Made by a program: the position numbers and the translations under genes
Source: Apium graveolens
Lineage: Eukaryota; Streptophyta; Magnoliopsida; Apiales; Apiaceae
Length of the DNA stretch: 64,000 bases
Direction of reading: 5' to 3'
Assembly (NCBI RefSeq): GCF_009905375.1
Contig: NC_133649.1
Location: forward strand, 240,110,198 to 240,174,197
In this document: positions 1 to 11,529 of the stretch, in pieces
How the letters are laid out: the number at the start of each line of letters is the position of its first letter
Numbering within the stretch: the stretch's first letter is position 1
The notes under the pieces: model-generated
Told to the model about the DNA's origin: nothing
What the model saw: only the letters and a program-made list of their open reading frames with translations
The model's database searches: none

Positions 1-849
1 ATCGGGTCGTGGTAGTGTATAAGTATCATTGATAGACTAATTAAGTAGAGTATCTACCTATTGAATATTTATTCTTTCTTATCAATAGAGAGCCGTATTA
101 TTATACGAGGAAGGTTGCGGTGCAAGCATAGAATTCTAGTAATGATGATGTCTAGAATGAGATCCCAGGTTCGATTTTCGATATCGAGGGAGTTTCAGTG
201 GTGATTGTGTATAAGCTCGAGGAAGAGCATGGGTCCATAGAATGATGGACGGAATAGCAAAAAATATTTAAGCATGCAAAATGCGATGCGATAATACTTG
301 ATGTCGATATAAATACATATGTTTTGTTCTCCTATGACAAACCTCTATAGTTCAGAGGTAGGTTCCAAGCCAGATATTTTGTGGCAGTATATTTTTTTCA
401 TATATACAATTCTCTTCAATTCGTTCTTTTCTCTTCTTTTCATTTTATGTAAGCTGAGAAGAACAACCCTTCCAGAAAGGGGAGGTATTGCCGAATGACT
501 ATCTATCTGTGTGATAGAAGCCTAGTAGGATACCATCTATTGTTTAATTGCTTGTCAAGTACTAAAGGCTGGCCACCTTCTGTACTAACTATGCTATAAC
601 AAGTGTTCATGATCATAGTGATCTCTCAATAAATTCTTTTACTTCTATATGAAGGATTAAGCTTTCGAAGATAGAAGCAGCTGAAAAAGGATAATAAAAT
701 TGTGATAGTATTCGGGATGGAAACACATTCGTGATACTAAGGTTGACGTGGTTATTAAAAGGTTATAGAACGCTAGCGAGCAAAAGTATAACCCGTATAA
801 TATTAGGAACGGAAGGTAGTAGCGATTACGAACTGGAAAAGAATGGGTA
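1..849. other. Degraded sequence, probably interior of the first gypsy element
   Basis: No open frame of useful length and no motif that I recognise. It runs directly into the gypsy integrase tail at 850, so by position it is probably decayed pol sequence or an insertion within pol. Function not assigned. Confidence 0.3.
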
Positions 850-1376
850 TTGAGAAGCAAAAGTTCTAATGATAAAAGCTATAATGAGAGTCTGTGCAAT
901 AGACTTGAAAGAATTTGGAATGATCACTTAACGCGGATTAAGTTATCTTACGACAATAGATCATATGTCAGTATTGAGGTATCGCCTTATGAGATCCTTG
1001 AGGGAAGACAATGTCGATCTCCCTTATGTTATGATGAAGTTGTAGAGCGCAAGATGCTCGGACCCGCAGTAGTCCAAAGGACCAGGGATATAATAGATCT
1101 AATCAGAGGACGGCTGGTAGTAGTCCCAGATGGACATAAGAAGTATGTTGAATTGACACGAAAGGACAAAGAATAGGAAGTAGGGGACCTAGTGTTGTTA
1201 TAGGTATTCCCTTGGAAAGGAAGGATGAGGTTCGGAAAGAAATGAAAGCTAAGTCCACGAATTGTTGGACCCTTGGATATATTAAGACGTATTGGGAGGA
1301 TAGCATATGAGCTAGCCCTAACCCCGAACATGTAGTAGGCCGTAACGTGTTTCACGTATCAATGTTAAGGAAGTGT
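850..1376 (+). pseudogene. Ty3/gypsy integrase C-terminal part (remnant)
   Basis: The translation carries the signature that ends gypsy integrase cores: a PYEILEGRQCRSPL stretch, then DEVVERKMLGP, then IDLIRGRL and a KKYVELTRKDKE helix. After a stop at 1174-1176 the frame resumes with the PWKG...RFGKK...LSPR...GPLDILRRIG...AYELAL block, the GPY/F module between the catalytic core and the chromodomain. The DDE catalytic core is not recognisable upstream. Stops interrupt the frame several times, so this is a fossil. Integrase would join the cDNA copy to host DNA. It lies immediately 5' of the chromodomain and PPT, as expected for the end of pol. Family assignment is secure; clade (Tekay/Del-like chromovirus) is inference. 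Confidence 0.85.
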
Positions 1377-1394
1377 AATTCAGATGCCTGATAA

Positions 1395-1617
1395 ATAGGG
1401 GCATATGAGCGCATAGACATGCAACCCGACGTAACCTATATGGAGCAACCCGGAAGGGTATAGATTAAGAAGGAACGAGTGCTTAGGAGAAGGATTATCA
1501 AACTAGGCAGAGTTTGGTGGTAGAACCACAATGTGGGAAAATTGACTTGAGAGTTAGAAAGTGCAATACTAAGAAGGTATCCCTATTCATTTCTATCCGA
1601 TTCCGGGACGGAATCCT
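1395..1617 (+). pseudogene. Chromodomain remnant at end of gypsy pol
   Basis: Translated fragments read RIDMQPDVTYMEQP, then RVLRRRIIKLGRVWW, then NHNVG, the order seen in plant chromovirus integrase chromodomains, which steer integration towards modified chromatin. In-frame stops and a frameshift near 1540 break it. It sits between the integrase tail and the polypurine tract, the normal place. Assignment to the Tekay/Del type is from family knowledge and not tested. Confidence 0.7.
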
Positions 1618-1620
1618 TTT

Positions 1621-1633
1621 AAGGAGAGGAGAC
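1621..1633 (+). other. Polypurine tract (PPT) of first gypsy element
   Basis: The purine-rich run AAGGAGAGGAGAC directly precedes TGTAATAACC, the start of the LTR. PPTs prime plus-strand cDNA synthesis and always abut the 3' LTR. Confidence 0.75.
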
Positions 1634-3720
1634 TGTAATAACCCCAATTTTTGGGAAATTTTTGAAACCCTTATGAATAGTGTTTTTGCTGAATGAGAAA
1701 ACTTTTCATGCCACACTATGTAGGGGTTCTGTTATTGATCTTCTGGGATATTATTAGTACTCTATGTGGTATATAAGTGTATGTAAAGATCGTCAGAATC
1801 CAATTTCCGAACACTTTGATTTTTCCCGGAAATCCACTAGATACGGAAAGAATTGAGAAAAAGGTAACAGGATAAAAAGGATTTAAATTAAAGGATTATA
1901 AGAGAGGATCATATAAAGGAATATAATGTATTGAGATAGGTTAAGGGAACCTAAGTAATAAGATCCCGGGTATGATCCCTCAAACGATAAACGAAAACGA
2001 AAGTTAAGCGAACCGTATAATAGATCAGCGGTCATTAGGCAAACAATTAAAAGCTAATCAAAGGGATTAGTGGGGATGATGTCATCCAACCAATAGAAAG
2101 AGGACAAAGGAGGGGTGATGACATCATAGCATGACACAAGCATGACAGAGAAGGGAAGGAAGTGTGGTTGAATTATAACCACACAAATTCAAGGTTAATT
2201 AAGCCATTAACCAAAAACAACACAAAAATCAACCAACCAAGCAAACATTTCATTTTTTTCACCAAACAAAACACAAACTCCCCATTTTCTTCTTCATGCT
2301 CTCGGCCCATTTCTTAAAAATTGAAGATCCAAGCTCCACCACTTACTATTTAGCAAGGTAATTATCTAAGCTTCCCCATGGATAGTTACATACTTCCTAT
2401 AAGTTTAAGCTTCTAATTCCAAGCCAATCTTTTTCTATAAATCATGGAAGAAGATGGTGAATAGTGTTTTTCAAGAAATAAAATTTGTGTTTTTGAAGTT
2501 TTGTTTAGATTAAGCTTGGATAAGGACTTTAAGGGTGATTCCAAGCCATTCTCTTGATTCTCCACTCTGCAAGGAAGGTATAAACTACAAACCCTAGCTT
2601 TAGTTTTGAGTAATTAGGAATGAATATGTTTGATATAGTATATGTGAAGCATGATGCTTGATTGTTTGAAGTTTGGTTGAGTTTGTAGAGATTAGTTGGT
2701 TTTGTGGTATTATTGGAGTTGTAAATCTTGATAATTAGTTAAAGAACCTAAGTAAAGCTTTTAGTTCATGTGGGGAATAAGTATAAATGGTTAATGTGGA
2801 TTTGTTGGGGCTGTTATGATGTGGTTTGGATGGATGTTGGTTGTGTGTTTGATTTGAGGTTGAATTGTGGTTGGTTTTGAATGGTTTAAATTTGGGAAAT
2901 CACGTAAACATAGCCGTCGTAACGTCCGATTTTCTGTAGACTGTTTTTGTGCATAACATTAGGACCCGAGAACCCCCTGCTAGATTATGACCACTGCCAT
3001 GTTTAGATAGCTCATGTTACGAGCTTCGTTTTAATATGTAGTTCGTTCAATTCCGATGCACGGTTTAGGAGAAACGACCGTTTCAAGTAACGGCGTTTCG
3101 CGAACGAAACTTTTCCCCTCGCCTTACTTTGAAACATAGGTTAAAGACCAAAAAGGGTTAATTAATGTATGAAACATTTATGGTAAGTGTGTTAGGCGGT
3201 TGGTAAGACACTCGCGAAGGAATCGCCTTAGAACTCGTAAAGGTTAAATTACTAAAAATGGTGGAGCCGAGGGTACTCGAGTGACTTAAGAAAATCAGTA
3301 AGCGCAAAACAAGCGTTAGAGTCTAAGTTAGTTAAAGTATAGATTTACAAGTGACTTTGGTTTAATTCCAACTTACTTGTTGTTTATAGGTTACTAGACT
3401 CGTCCCGAGCCTTTTTTCACCCCAAGTTGCTCAGGCAAGTTTTCTACCCGTTATAACTGTTGTTGTGATGAATATATGTATTTGCATTATCTTGCGATAG
3501 ATGCATGTTGGTTAATTAGCAAATGTTGCAATATATTGAAGCATGCTGCTATGGTATATATATGCATGCCTGTTTCGCATTCTTTCCATATATATCTGTT
3601 GATTCAGTTGATAATACCTATGCTAGAGGATAGCGGTAATTTGCATATACCCTTAGTACAGGGACCCAAAGGTGAAAATATTTTCTAAAACCGGGAGTCG
3701 AGGATCCCGAGTAGATTTTG

Positions 3721-3772
3721 TATATATGGATATAAATATATATATATATATATATACTTATATATATATATG
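3721..3772. repeat. TA-rich microsatellite in LTR
   Basis: About 50 bases of TATA repeats with few interruptions, inside the first gypsy LTR. Confidence 0.9.
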
Positions 3773-3831
3773 GTCATAGTTTTCAAAACTATTAATCGAA
3801 TAAGGTTTATTCGATAACTTTAACTTTATTT

Positions 3832-4096
3832 TATTATTGAATATTATTTCGAATATTATTCGAAGGCGTATGACTCCTTTATATTAAATGAATATTATTT
3901 TGAATATTCATTCGAGGACTTATGACTCCTTTGATTTTATTATCTGAATATTATTTGAATATTCATTCGAGGGCTTATGACTCTTTTATATTATTTATTG
4001 AATATTATTTGAATATTCGTTCGAGGGCTTATGACTCAGTTTATATTATTTAATGAATATTATTTGAATATTCATTTGAGGATCTATGACTCCGAT
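3832..4096 (+). repeat. Tandem array, five units of roughly 45-65 bp
   Basis: The block GAATATTATTTGAATATTC, TTCGAGGGCTTATGACTC recurs five times with small changes. It is an AT-rich minisatellite inside the LTR. Each unit contains the inverted pair GAATATT/AATATTC, so single strands could fold. Confidence 0.85.
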
Positions 4097-4604
4097 TATT
4101 TGCTGAGATATATTCTTTATTTTATTAAAGAATAAGGTGTCAATAATCAAACTTATTTTCGATTATTCAAATAAAGATAGTACTTTCATATAAGTATATC
4201 TTTGGTTATTTAATACTCGTTTCAAGTATAAGTTTTAATACTTCTATTTCAATTATTTTTATAAAGATTATTCTTTATGGGAATATTATTTAAATAATAA
4301 TATTCAGTCATTTTCTAAATATTCTGGGGACTGATTTACTTCATTAAATCAGCTTTACTCCAAACACTCTTTAAAGTGTTTTCGAGTCTTCAAAATGATT
4401 TTTAAAAGTTAGAGCGGATCCCAAAACTCATTTTTATATTTAAGATCTTCCTTTTTAAGGGGATTTAAATACTCGCTCAAAACCTGAGGGATCCGGGTCT
4501 GTGGTGTATTTTATATTCGCAACACGGTTGCAGTTTTGGTAAATGAATTGATTACTTGCCCAACGTTCGGGAAGTAAGTCCATCTATTGAGTCGGCATAA
4601 GCAA

Positions 4605-4693
4605 CATGGGCTCAGTGGGCGTCCATGATAGTGTAAGTGGCTCAGTGGGAGTCCATCAAATGCATAAGTGGCTGAGTGGCAGTCCAGCATAAG
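4605..4693 (+). repeat. Short tandem array with GGCTCAGTGGGAGTCCA units
   Basis: Three diverged units of about 35 bp built on GGCTCAGTGGNNGTCCA and CATAAGTGG. Located within the first gypsy LTR. A functionally similar but unrelated-looking array occurs in the LTR at 7149-10584. Confidence 0.75.
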
Positions 4694-4901
4694 GTCCTAT
4701 TGAGACCAGGGTGATGACCAGTGGGGAATTCGTCCATCTACTAGTAGAAAAGGTTACTTATGGGTATCTTTGCCTGATCAGCAAGATATCTGGTTTATGC
4801 CAAATTCTTTTCCTTTCCAAATTTATTGGATATTGCAATTCTGTTCATACTTTACATGACAGAGGTTTTCAGGAAATTGTATAAAGAAGATGTATATGTG
4901 G

Positions 4902-4921
4902 ATATATATATATATATATAT
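4902..4921. repeat. (TA)n microsatellite
   Basis: Twenty bases of alternating TA in the first gypsy LTR. Confidence 0.9.
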
Positions 4922-5282
4922 CAGAACTTAATGAAGTATATCATAACTTCATTTCCTTTAATAATATTTCAAAGATTTAATCTATTCAAATCTTGTCTTG
5001 TAGTCTAATCTATGTGATGAACTTTTGAAACTGATTATAACTTGAACGGTGGTAGTTCAAGTAGTATTGGGAAAGATATAAGTATATTGGGGTATTTGGT
5101 AACTTCATCTTTTAAACTTATATCTAATTAATAATTGTCTTATGAATGACAAAGATTTTCAGAAAAACGTTGAGACAAGGTTAGATATATGAGATCACCT
5201 TGCAACGATATTTTTTATACAGTTATACACTGGGACTTTGTGTATATTATGCATGGAAGAGGACTTCCAATATTTTGAAAAG

Positions 5283-5310
5283 TATATATGTATATATATA
5301 TATATATATA
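5283..5310. repeat. (TA)n microsatellite
   Basis: Alternating TA run with one interruption, in the first gypsy LTR. Confidence 0.9.
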
Positions 5311-5886
5311 CTGAATAATTTGCGACTTCATCGCATTAAGTTATCAACTTGGTTCATTTCTTTTGACCAAGACTTTCATGAGTATTATGAGTAGGCTCAT
5401 ATATTGTTAATCATTATACATATTATTTTGGTGGGCTTGCTGCTCACCCTTGCTTTCTTCTTTCATCACACAACATCAGATAGATAAGATGAACAGGACC
5501 AAGCTCCCAATTCGCAAGCGGATAGGAAACGTTCCGCAGCTTTCTGGAAGCGTTGAGGCCGCTGTAGCTGAGGTAGAAATTACCAATAGGCTAAGTTTTC
5601 AACTAATAATGTACCAGACTTATGTATCTTTATCAATTGTAATAATGGCAAAGAAATGTAAATCTATTCAGAAACCTTTTTAAGGTGTATTGCCATATAA
5701 TTGTGGAATAAAACGACTTGTGATTATTTTTGGATATTCATCTCTGAGACTATAACTTGTGGTGTGTGTGTTTATTGTGGGGTCACAGTACAGAGTAGTT
5801 GATTGTGTATTAAGATTGGGTGTTATTAAGGGAAAAGAAAGACCGTGACGACCCGGATCCCCGACCCCGGATCTGGGGGTGTTACA

Positions 5887-5957
5887 TTTACCTTCCAATG
5901 ATGGTAATTATCTTTATCTAGAAAAGGAATCTTGACTCCAACGTCTTTCTTGTTCAT
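5887..5957 (-). pseudogene. Start of SIRE-type copia gag, cut by gypsy insertion
   Basis: On the minus strand an ATG at 5957 opens a 23-codon stretch beginning MNKKDVGVKIPFLDKDNYHH, the kind of N-terminus found in SIRE/Maximus gag just downstream of the PBS. The reading frame is cut at 5886 by the end of the 4.25 kb gypsy LTR. The remainder of the element must lie beyond the left edge of the window. Gag forms the virus-like particle. Start choice rests on position 47 bp after the PBS and on the motif. Confidence 0.8.
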
Positions 5958-6004
5958 CTTACTGAATTGTTTTGATCTTTAAACTCTTTGTAGATTAAGA
6001 GCTT

Positions 6005-6016
6005 GCTCTGATACCA
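6005..6016 (-). other. Primer binding site (tRNA-iMet type)
   Basis: The minus strand reads TGGTATCAGAGC, complementary to the 3' end of plant initiator methionine tRNA, two bases from the LTR end. This marks the neighbouring LTR as the 5' LTR of a minus-strand element. Confidence 0.95.
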
Positions 6017-6390
6017 ATTGTTAGTCCCTTAACAATATATAGAGAATTACAGAAGGGGGGTTGAATGGAATTCTTGAACCTTTTTCTCGAAATAAAAATG
6101 TTCAAACTTGAATATAGATATAAGTGTTTTGATTAGCACAATGCGGAATAGAAACTTAATTGAATCAAAACATAAGTAATTAAAAATAAGAGTCTTTAAA
6201 AACTTTCTGGTGGATTTAAACAATTCCACCAGAGATATATATTATATATATCGAGAGAACTCTGTGTGCAAGAATGCTCACAGCTGCTTACAAATTGAAC
6301 TACTGAAAATACAGGGAAATGCTAATGATTCTGCTTACAAAGATTTCTCTGTTTGTGTATCTCAGCTCACTTATTTCTATTTGCTACGTT

Positions 6391-6411
6391 CTTGGTTTAT
6401 ATATTACCAAG
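6391..6411 (-). promoter_or_regulatory. LTR TATA box inside a CTTGGT/ACCAAG inverted repeat
   Basis: The plus strand reads CTTGGTTTATATATTACCAAG; the complement has the TATA element between the same 6-7 bp arms. The same arrangement occurs at 23556-23576 and 41149-41169 in the other two LTRs of this family. It is the likely core promoter of the element. Confidence 0.7.
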
Positions 6412-6575
6412 ATTATAAAGTCAAAAAGACTGAATAAATATAAAAACTATCAGTCTTAAGCTTTGCTACTTTTCGTCCTCTATTACCCAGTTAATGGGTT
6501 TCCACAGTAGATTTGTATACATCTCGACGCCTGTGCCCTGTTGTCACTGTTCAACTGCTGTTTGAATTCTTTATA

Positions 6576-7003
6576 TGATCATCCGTTGGACTTTATGAAC
6601 ATCCGTTGGATATATGATCATCCGTTGACTTTATGAACATCCGTTGATGGCTTCATTGATCATCCGTCGACTGCTATATTAAACATCCGTTGATAGTCAT
6701 TTGATCATCCGTCGATGGCTTTGTTAATCATCCATCGGTAGCTATTTTGGCACTTGACTTCATTTCACTTATGCAGAATTACAAGACATCATTTATATAC
6801 AATTAATCAACCTATTCTGCATATCCAGTTAAAGTCAACATGACTTATATGTTACTACAGAATCTATACAAAGATGTATACATAAATGTGCTACAGACTC
6901 ATTATTACATAAGCTACTCACTCGATGGATAATAAGTCATCATCCGTCGGGACTATAATGAGTTATCTGTCGGGACTATAATTCTTATTCGTCGAGTGCT
7001 ACA
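6576..7003 (-). repeat. Two arrays of the ATCCGTCGA motif in the LTR
   Basis: Between 6576 and 6740 the string GATCATCCGTTG/GAACATCCGTTG recurs about eight times at 20-25 bp spacing. A second group at 6920-7003 has TCATCCGTCGGGACTATAAT repeats. Both arrays are also present in the LTRs of copies A and B. Confidence 0.85.
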
Positions 7004-7075
7004 TTATTTCACTAAGTAAAATCTACTTAGATGTTTTGTTTATGAAATCATCAAGTACACAACATATGCACAACA

Positions 7076-7148
7076 ACCTGGTCTCACCCCAGCTATTAGA
7101 AAATTCTTATAGGTTTTCTCAGAAGCTTTCCTTATCTTTGATACCTTC
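7076..7148. other. 73-bp spacer between two retrotransposon ends
   Basis: Lies between the outer end of the SIRE LTR and the outer end of the next gypsy LTR. Not recognised; it is presumably a scrap of the sequence both elements entered. Confidence 0.5.
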
Positions 7149-7710
7149 TGTGACAGCCTCAACCCCGGGGTCAGGAGTTGACGTCACCAACAACAATAAT
7201 AATAAACATAATATAATTTAAATAACTAATTATACATAACCACGACCCCTTTACCAAGACCTTTTCCAGGTTTAAGTATGACTTAAGTTATAACTATTAT
7301 AAGACTAACTTATAACCAACCATCCTGAAACTACTAACTTAGTACATCAACTTAATAGACCATCCTTGGTCCAACACAACTACCTCAGAGGAGCCTGGCA
7401 CGGAAGGAACTGGAACTCTGCCCTGACTACCGTGAAAGAATCTCCTAGGCATTTGTAATACATATATAAAACATTATGCAAGGGCAAGCAATTAATTGCT
7501 CAGCAGTACCACTATATGAATAACATATAAAGCAATTTATGATAAAACAGTGATAGGAACATAAATTATCACTCGTTTACAAAATCCAAAGTACACATTC
7601 ATAAATTGGATATTCAAAATTAGCATGCACTGTAAAATAAAATCAATAGTCGTGTGCTATGCATAAATACCAGAGTTAAGCTTTAGCATGCTATTTTCAT
7701 TTCCAAATCT

Positions 7711-7815
7711 TCCATTCCATTGCAGGAACTATAAAACCATTTGTCCCGTTACGGGGACCCAAACCCATTTATTCCGTTACTGGAACCTCAATCACTTGTT
7801 CAGTTACTGGAACCA
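7711..7815 (-). repeat. Tandem units with CCGTTACTGGAACC
   Basis: Four diverged units of about 30 bp, each holding a version of TTCCGTTACTGGAACC. Inside the second gypsy LTR. Confidence 0.75.
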
Positions 7816-7852
7816 CAAAATCACAATCAGATATGTATTGGATGTAATCTAG

Positions 7853-7962
7853 GGACGGCTGATCAGGCCTCCATACAAATTATCTAGGATAGTTGGCCGG
7901 GCTATCACACAAAATATCTAGGAAAGCTGATCGGGCTTTCACACAAAATAACCGGATCCACA
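7853..7962 (-). repeat. Tandem units with GCTGATCGGGCTTTCACACAAA
   Basis: Three diverged units of about 40 bp, each with ATCTAGGA-AG-TG-TCGGGCT and CACACAAAAT. Inside the second gypsy LTR. Confidence 0.75.
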
Positions 7963-10584
7963 AAGACTAGTTAGGTCTCTGATTAACTATGCTGGACTAA
8001 TCGGTTATGTAATGCGCGCAACCGAATTAGCCACTTACGCAAATTTATCCAATATCTGATTCTTTTTATCGAGTTTTTAAATCCACTTTTACCTATCTCT
8101 TGTTAAAATCAATTCTGTCACAACACACTATTCAAAACCTCTTTTCCATTTTTAATCAAATTTTAGAGATAGGTACTTTCAGAAGTTACTTTTCCCCGAA
8201 AACACATATTTAACAACATTTTCAAATACAAGGGATAAATAACTTAAAATGTTTCTGTTCCTGATCGAAAATAAAACATCATTTCATTTATATATACTGA
8301 ACCATAAGAGTATGGTCAGGGGTACTTGCCTTGCAGAGCTTTACAACTAATACCGATTGACCTTGAACTGACTTGGACGCTCGGCTTTATCGCCCCTACT
8401 AGTAGGCTATCCTGGATCCGACTTTAACACTCGGGTCCTTTGCTTGGAACCTCGCTGAGCTGGTCGACTGATCGCTAGGTTATCTTTGATCCGACGTTAA
8501 CTTTCGGGCCTTCCGCCTATAACCTACAGAGTCGAAATACTCTTTGTTAGACGTCTAGGTATGCTTGACATATCCTCGCTAACATCCTACCCATACGATA
8601 TCAAATCCCGACTCGTACTCATACATATTGATATACCACATGCAACAACTAGGGTTCACGTAATTAAAACTCGACTCGGTAACCAATTTTAAGAAAACAC
8701 ATATACTTGTCGCTTTAGAAAACAGGGTTGTCAGCTATAATTTATAAAATATATTATGACGACACGCAGGTACATTTCGTAAAATAGGGTTACTAACCAT
8801 ATACTACACTATGCAGGTAGGCTCACACAACATTTATTTATAAGTATATAACTTTGTACAATCAACTAATATTCCCGATATTTTACAGGGTACGCTTCTG
8901 AAATTTAGGCAGCGTCTCCTTTGTTTATCGGACTACCCGTCGAATAAAATCGACATCAATTACAATAATCACCAAATCAAACCAACAATCACTCTAACCT
9001 CACAATCCAATAATCCCGAAACGTATTATTTAATTACCATTTTTTTCGAAAATTACAAAATAAATTTATTAATTGTTATTTGGCTCAAGAATCATCAATG
9101 CCAATAATCCGTCGGCTCAACGAGATCATTGCCGACAGCGGCATAACCTCGACGGAGCCCGTACGGGTCTCCAGCTAGAGCTTCACCAACATTCACAAAC
9201 CGAATAATTTATTCGTTTACCAATCCATAAAACCACGAAAATTCATGTAACATCAATAGAGAATTCGAACCAAAGCTTCGAATTCTAGGAAAATACACAA
9301 AATCGGCCTGCCAGAAATCACTACCACCACAACTCAACTGAAACATACTCATACTTACGCGTGTGTATGCATATGTTAACACCCCGACTGAACCGAGGCG
9401 GCCGGAACAGAACAAGGCGCCAGAAAAGAAAGGTGGCGTCGGAACTTACCCAACCGGAAGTAAAATCGGGCAGGAATTAGAGAAGAAACGGGGAAAATGA
9501 AGAGAGGGAAGAGACTGACAGGGGAGCTCGAGACATCACAGAGCAATCGAGAGAGGTGAAGGAGTGTAACAGGGGTGAGGAAGAAGAGAACCGAGAGATT
9601 GTATAGGAGGGGCTGTGTATAATTGCGTTTGTTTCTTTTTTTTCATTTGGTTTTGTTATATTTTTTTTAACCTCCAACTTAGGCCACGAGTAAAACTGAT
9701 CTCGGAGAAATGAACACGTAGCAACAAAATTCCTGAAACTCAAACACGTATAAGAGAATTGATAGGAACTCCCCCTACAGCTTGGTTTCTGGTTCGAAAT
9801 TTCATTTTTAACGAACCAAAATGCGGATAAAAATAATCCCAAAAAATTCCAAATTAATTTTAAATTTTATTAAAATCCCGAAACTAATACAATAAAATTT
9901 TCATAATTTTTGAAGCATTTTTGAAACGCAACTCGTACCCGTATTTCACAATTAACGAACCAAGCTACACTTATAATAAATTTATTAAATTACGAAAATA
10001 GTATTAAAATATTATAAAAATATCCCGAAGTTTATAAAAATATAAATTTCGAAATTTTAAAATAATTTTTGAAACGCCATTTATACCCGCTTTTATTAAT
10101 TAAAAGAATCGACGCGTGGGTGAAAATAATCCCAAGAATTTACAAAATAATTTTAAAATTCTCAGAATATTCCAAACTTAAATAAATATGAGTTTCATAA
10201 TTTTTGAAGAATTATGGAATTAAATACGGATTTTACAAATAAATGAAAATAGAAAATCACACAGGAATAAATAATCAATAAAATATTGATTTCTAAATTT
10301 TATAAATCCCAAAAATAAATATTGTAATTATAAAACCATAAAAAACAATTTTAGATACATCCAAATATTCATGGAAAATAAAACTACAATAAAATCACTT
10401 TTAAAAGCGAAACAAAATCATACAACCCAATAATTACCCACACAATTCAATTCCATACACTAGTAATCACATGTACATAATAACAAAGCAATAACCCGCT
10501 GACAGAACCCATATACATATTTATTTATTTAATTATTCAATAATTACACATTTAAATAATACTAAAAATATACGAGTCTTTACA

Positions 10585-10597
10585 TCCTTCCCCCCTT
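10585..10597 (-). other. Polypurine tract of second gypsy element
   Basis: The minus strand reads AAGGGGGGAAGGA directly before the LTR start TGTAAAG. The same tract stands next to the LTR at 56751. Confidence 0.85.
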
Positions 10598-10883
10598 AAA
10601 AAGATTCTATCCTCAGAATCTGATCTAACTGAATAACAGAGGATATTTGTCAAGCATACCTGACTCTAACTCCCAAGTGGACTATTCTATTCGAGGATTT
10701 CTCCAAATACTTTATTTATATGAATAACTCATTCCTAAGGACTCGCTCTCAACGACTTAGGATTTGGATCGATCGTTCCACGCAGAACAAATTTGGATGA
10801 GAGTCCTTTGGCTCCTAATCGACGACTTGGTTTGAATCAAGAACATATCGCTTTAACATTGACACATAGAACACACTATAAGT

Positions 10884-11280
10884 TTACTGCAACTGCGGCG
10901 ACAATACTAACTCATGAGCAACCTTATCTATCTTCCTCGATACCTCGAACTGTTCCATATATTTAGGACTCAACTCACACGTTTCGATCAAACCTAACAA
11001 TCTCTTCCAAGGTGAAACTTTTGTCAATACCCACGATCCTATTTCTATATTCATACTCTTTTGATGCAAATCCTCCTTCTTTCTTTGTCTATCCCGAGCT
11101 GCTTCAACCCTTTTCCCAGTCATCCTCACTACGTCCATGGTTTGCTGAATTAGCTCAGGACCTAAAAACATCTCTATTCCTACTTTCTCTCATTAGTGTG
11201 GGGACCCACGTTTATGTCCATACAAGGCTTCGCAAGGTAGCATTCCCCTACTAGCATGGTAACTTATATTGTCTGAATCA
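10884..11280 (-). pseudogene. Gypsy integrase C-terminal remnant
   Basis: The minus-strand frame reads FLGPELIQQTMDVVRM, ARDRQRKKEDLH, then GSWVLTKVSPWKRLLGL and a DKVAHELVLSP end, the post-catalytic GPY/F region of gypsy integrase. Upstream pieces (to about 11280) match the CEALYG and WDE blocks after frameshifts. The catalytic triad is not recognisable. The 10598-10883 interval between this and the PPT would hold the chromodomain but I cannot read one. Non-functional. Confidence 0.8.
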
Positions 11281-11529
11281 TTCACTCGCTTTGACACTTC
11301 GTTTAAGGATGATAGGCGATACTCATATTCAACTTAATTTCCAAACATTCGAACACCTTTAATTTCTTTCCATCAGTTAAGGCTGGAAAATAATCTCGAA
11401 TATTCGCTTCTTATCATCTTCAGGTATTCGAGTTTTAACTTTCACTCTTTTCAATTCTTTTATTAATTTCTCAATGATCTTTCTACATTCAATCCTTTCC
11501 TTATGCACAAGGCATCTGTTACTACACCA

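Larger units (their letters stand above)
1634..5886 (+). repeat. 3' LTR of first gypsy element, about 4.25 kb
   Basis: It begins TGTAATAACC just after the PPT and ends GGGGGTGTTACA, giving the matched TGTAA/TTACA inverted ends of plant gypsy LTRs. The sequence after it is gag of a SIRE element, so the boundary is sharp. At 4253 bp it is long for an LTR; long LTRs are known in Del/Tekay-type chromoviruses. It carries two internal tandem arrays (3832-4096 and 4605-4693) and three TA microsatellites. No coding sequence is supported. The 5' LTR lies outside the window, so the pair cannot be compared. Confidence 0.8.
6019..7075 (-). repeat. 5' LTR of minus-strand SIRE element
   Basis: On the minus strand it starts TGTTGTGCATATG and ends GGGACTAACA, followed by the PBS. 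Length is 1057 bp. It is the same family as the LTRs at 22903-23709 and 40511-41552: all share the start, the hairpin-embedded TATA box and the CGACGGAT motif arrays. The candidate 5-bp target-site copy on its outer side is ACCTG (7076-7080); the partner lies outside the window. Confidence 0.92.
7149..10584 (-). repeat. 3' LTR (about 3.4 kb) of second gypsy element
   Basis: On the minus strand it begins TGTAAAGACTCG next to a PPT and ends GGTTGAGGCTGTCACA. Length is 3436 bp. The end facing 7149 has the same overall layout as the LTR ends at 55302 and 62343 (CTGT-G-C-CCTC-AAC-CGGGTCA), pointing to a related chromovirus group. No coding sequence is supported inside. A candidate 5-bp target site copy is CCTTC at 7144-7148. 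The other LTR is not found in the window. Confidence 0.82.

Noticed and set aside
850..1376. Plus/minus overlapping ORFs suggesting an antisense gene at 1029-1355
   Set aside because: The plus strand is clear integrase sequence; the minus ORFs are shadows.
6576..6740. Regularly spaced ATCCGTTG repeats that could suggest a CRISPR-like array
   Set aside because: The repeats are short and imperfect, spacers are short and similar to one another, and they lie in a plant retrotransposon LTR.
9477..9842. 121-codon minus-strand ORF in the second gypsy LTR
   Set aside because: Low-complexity Ser/Phe-rich translation in a noncoding LTR, no motif, and no second copy to compare; treated as chance.
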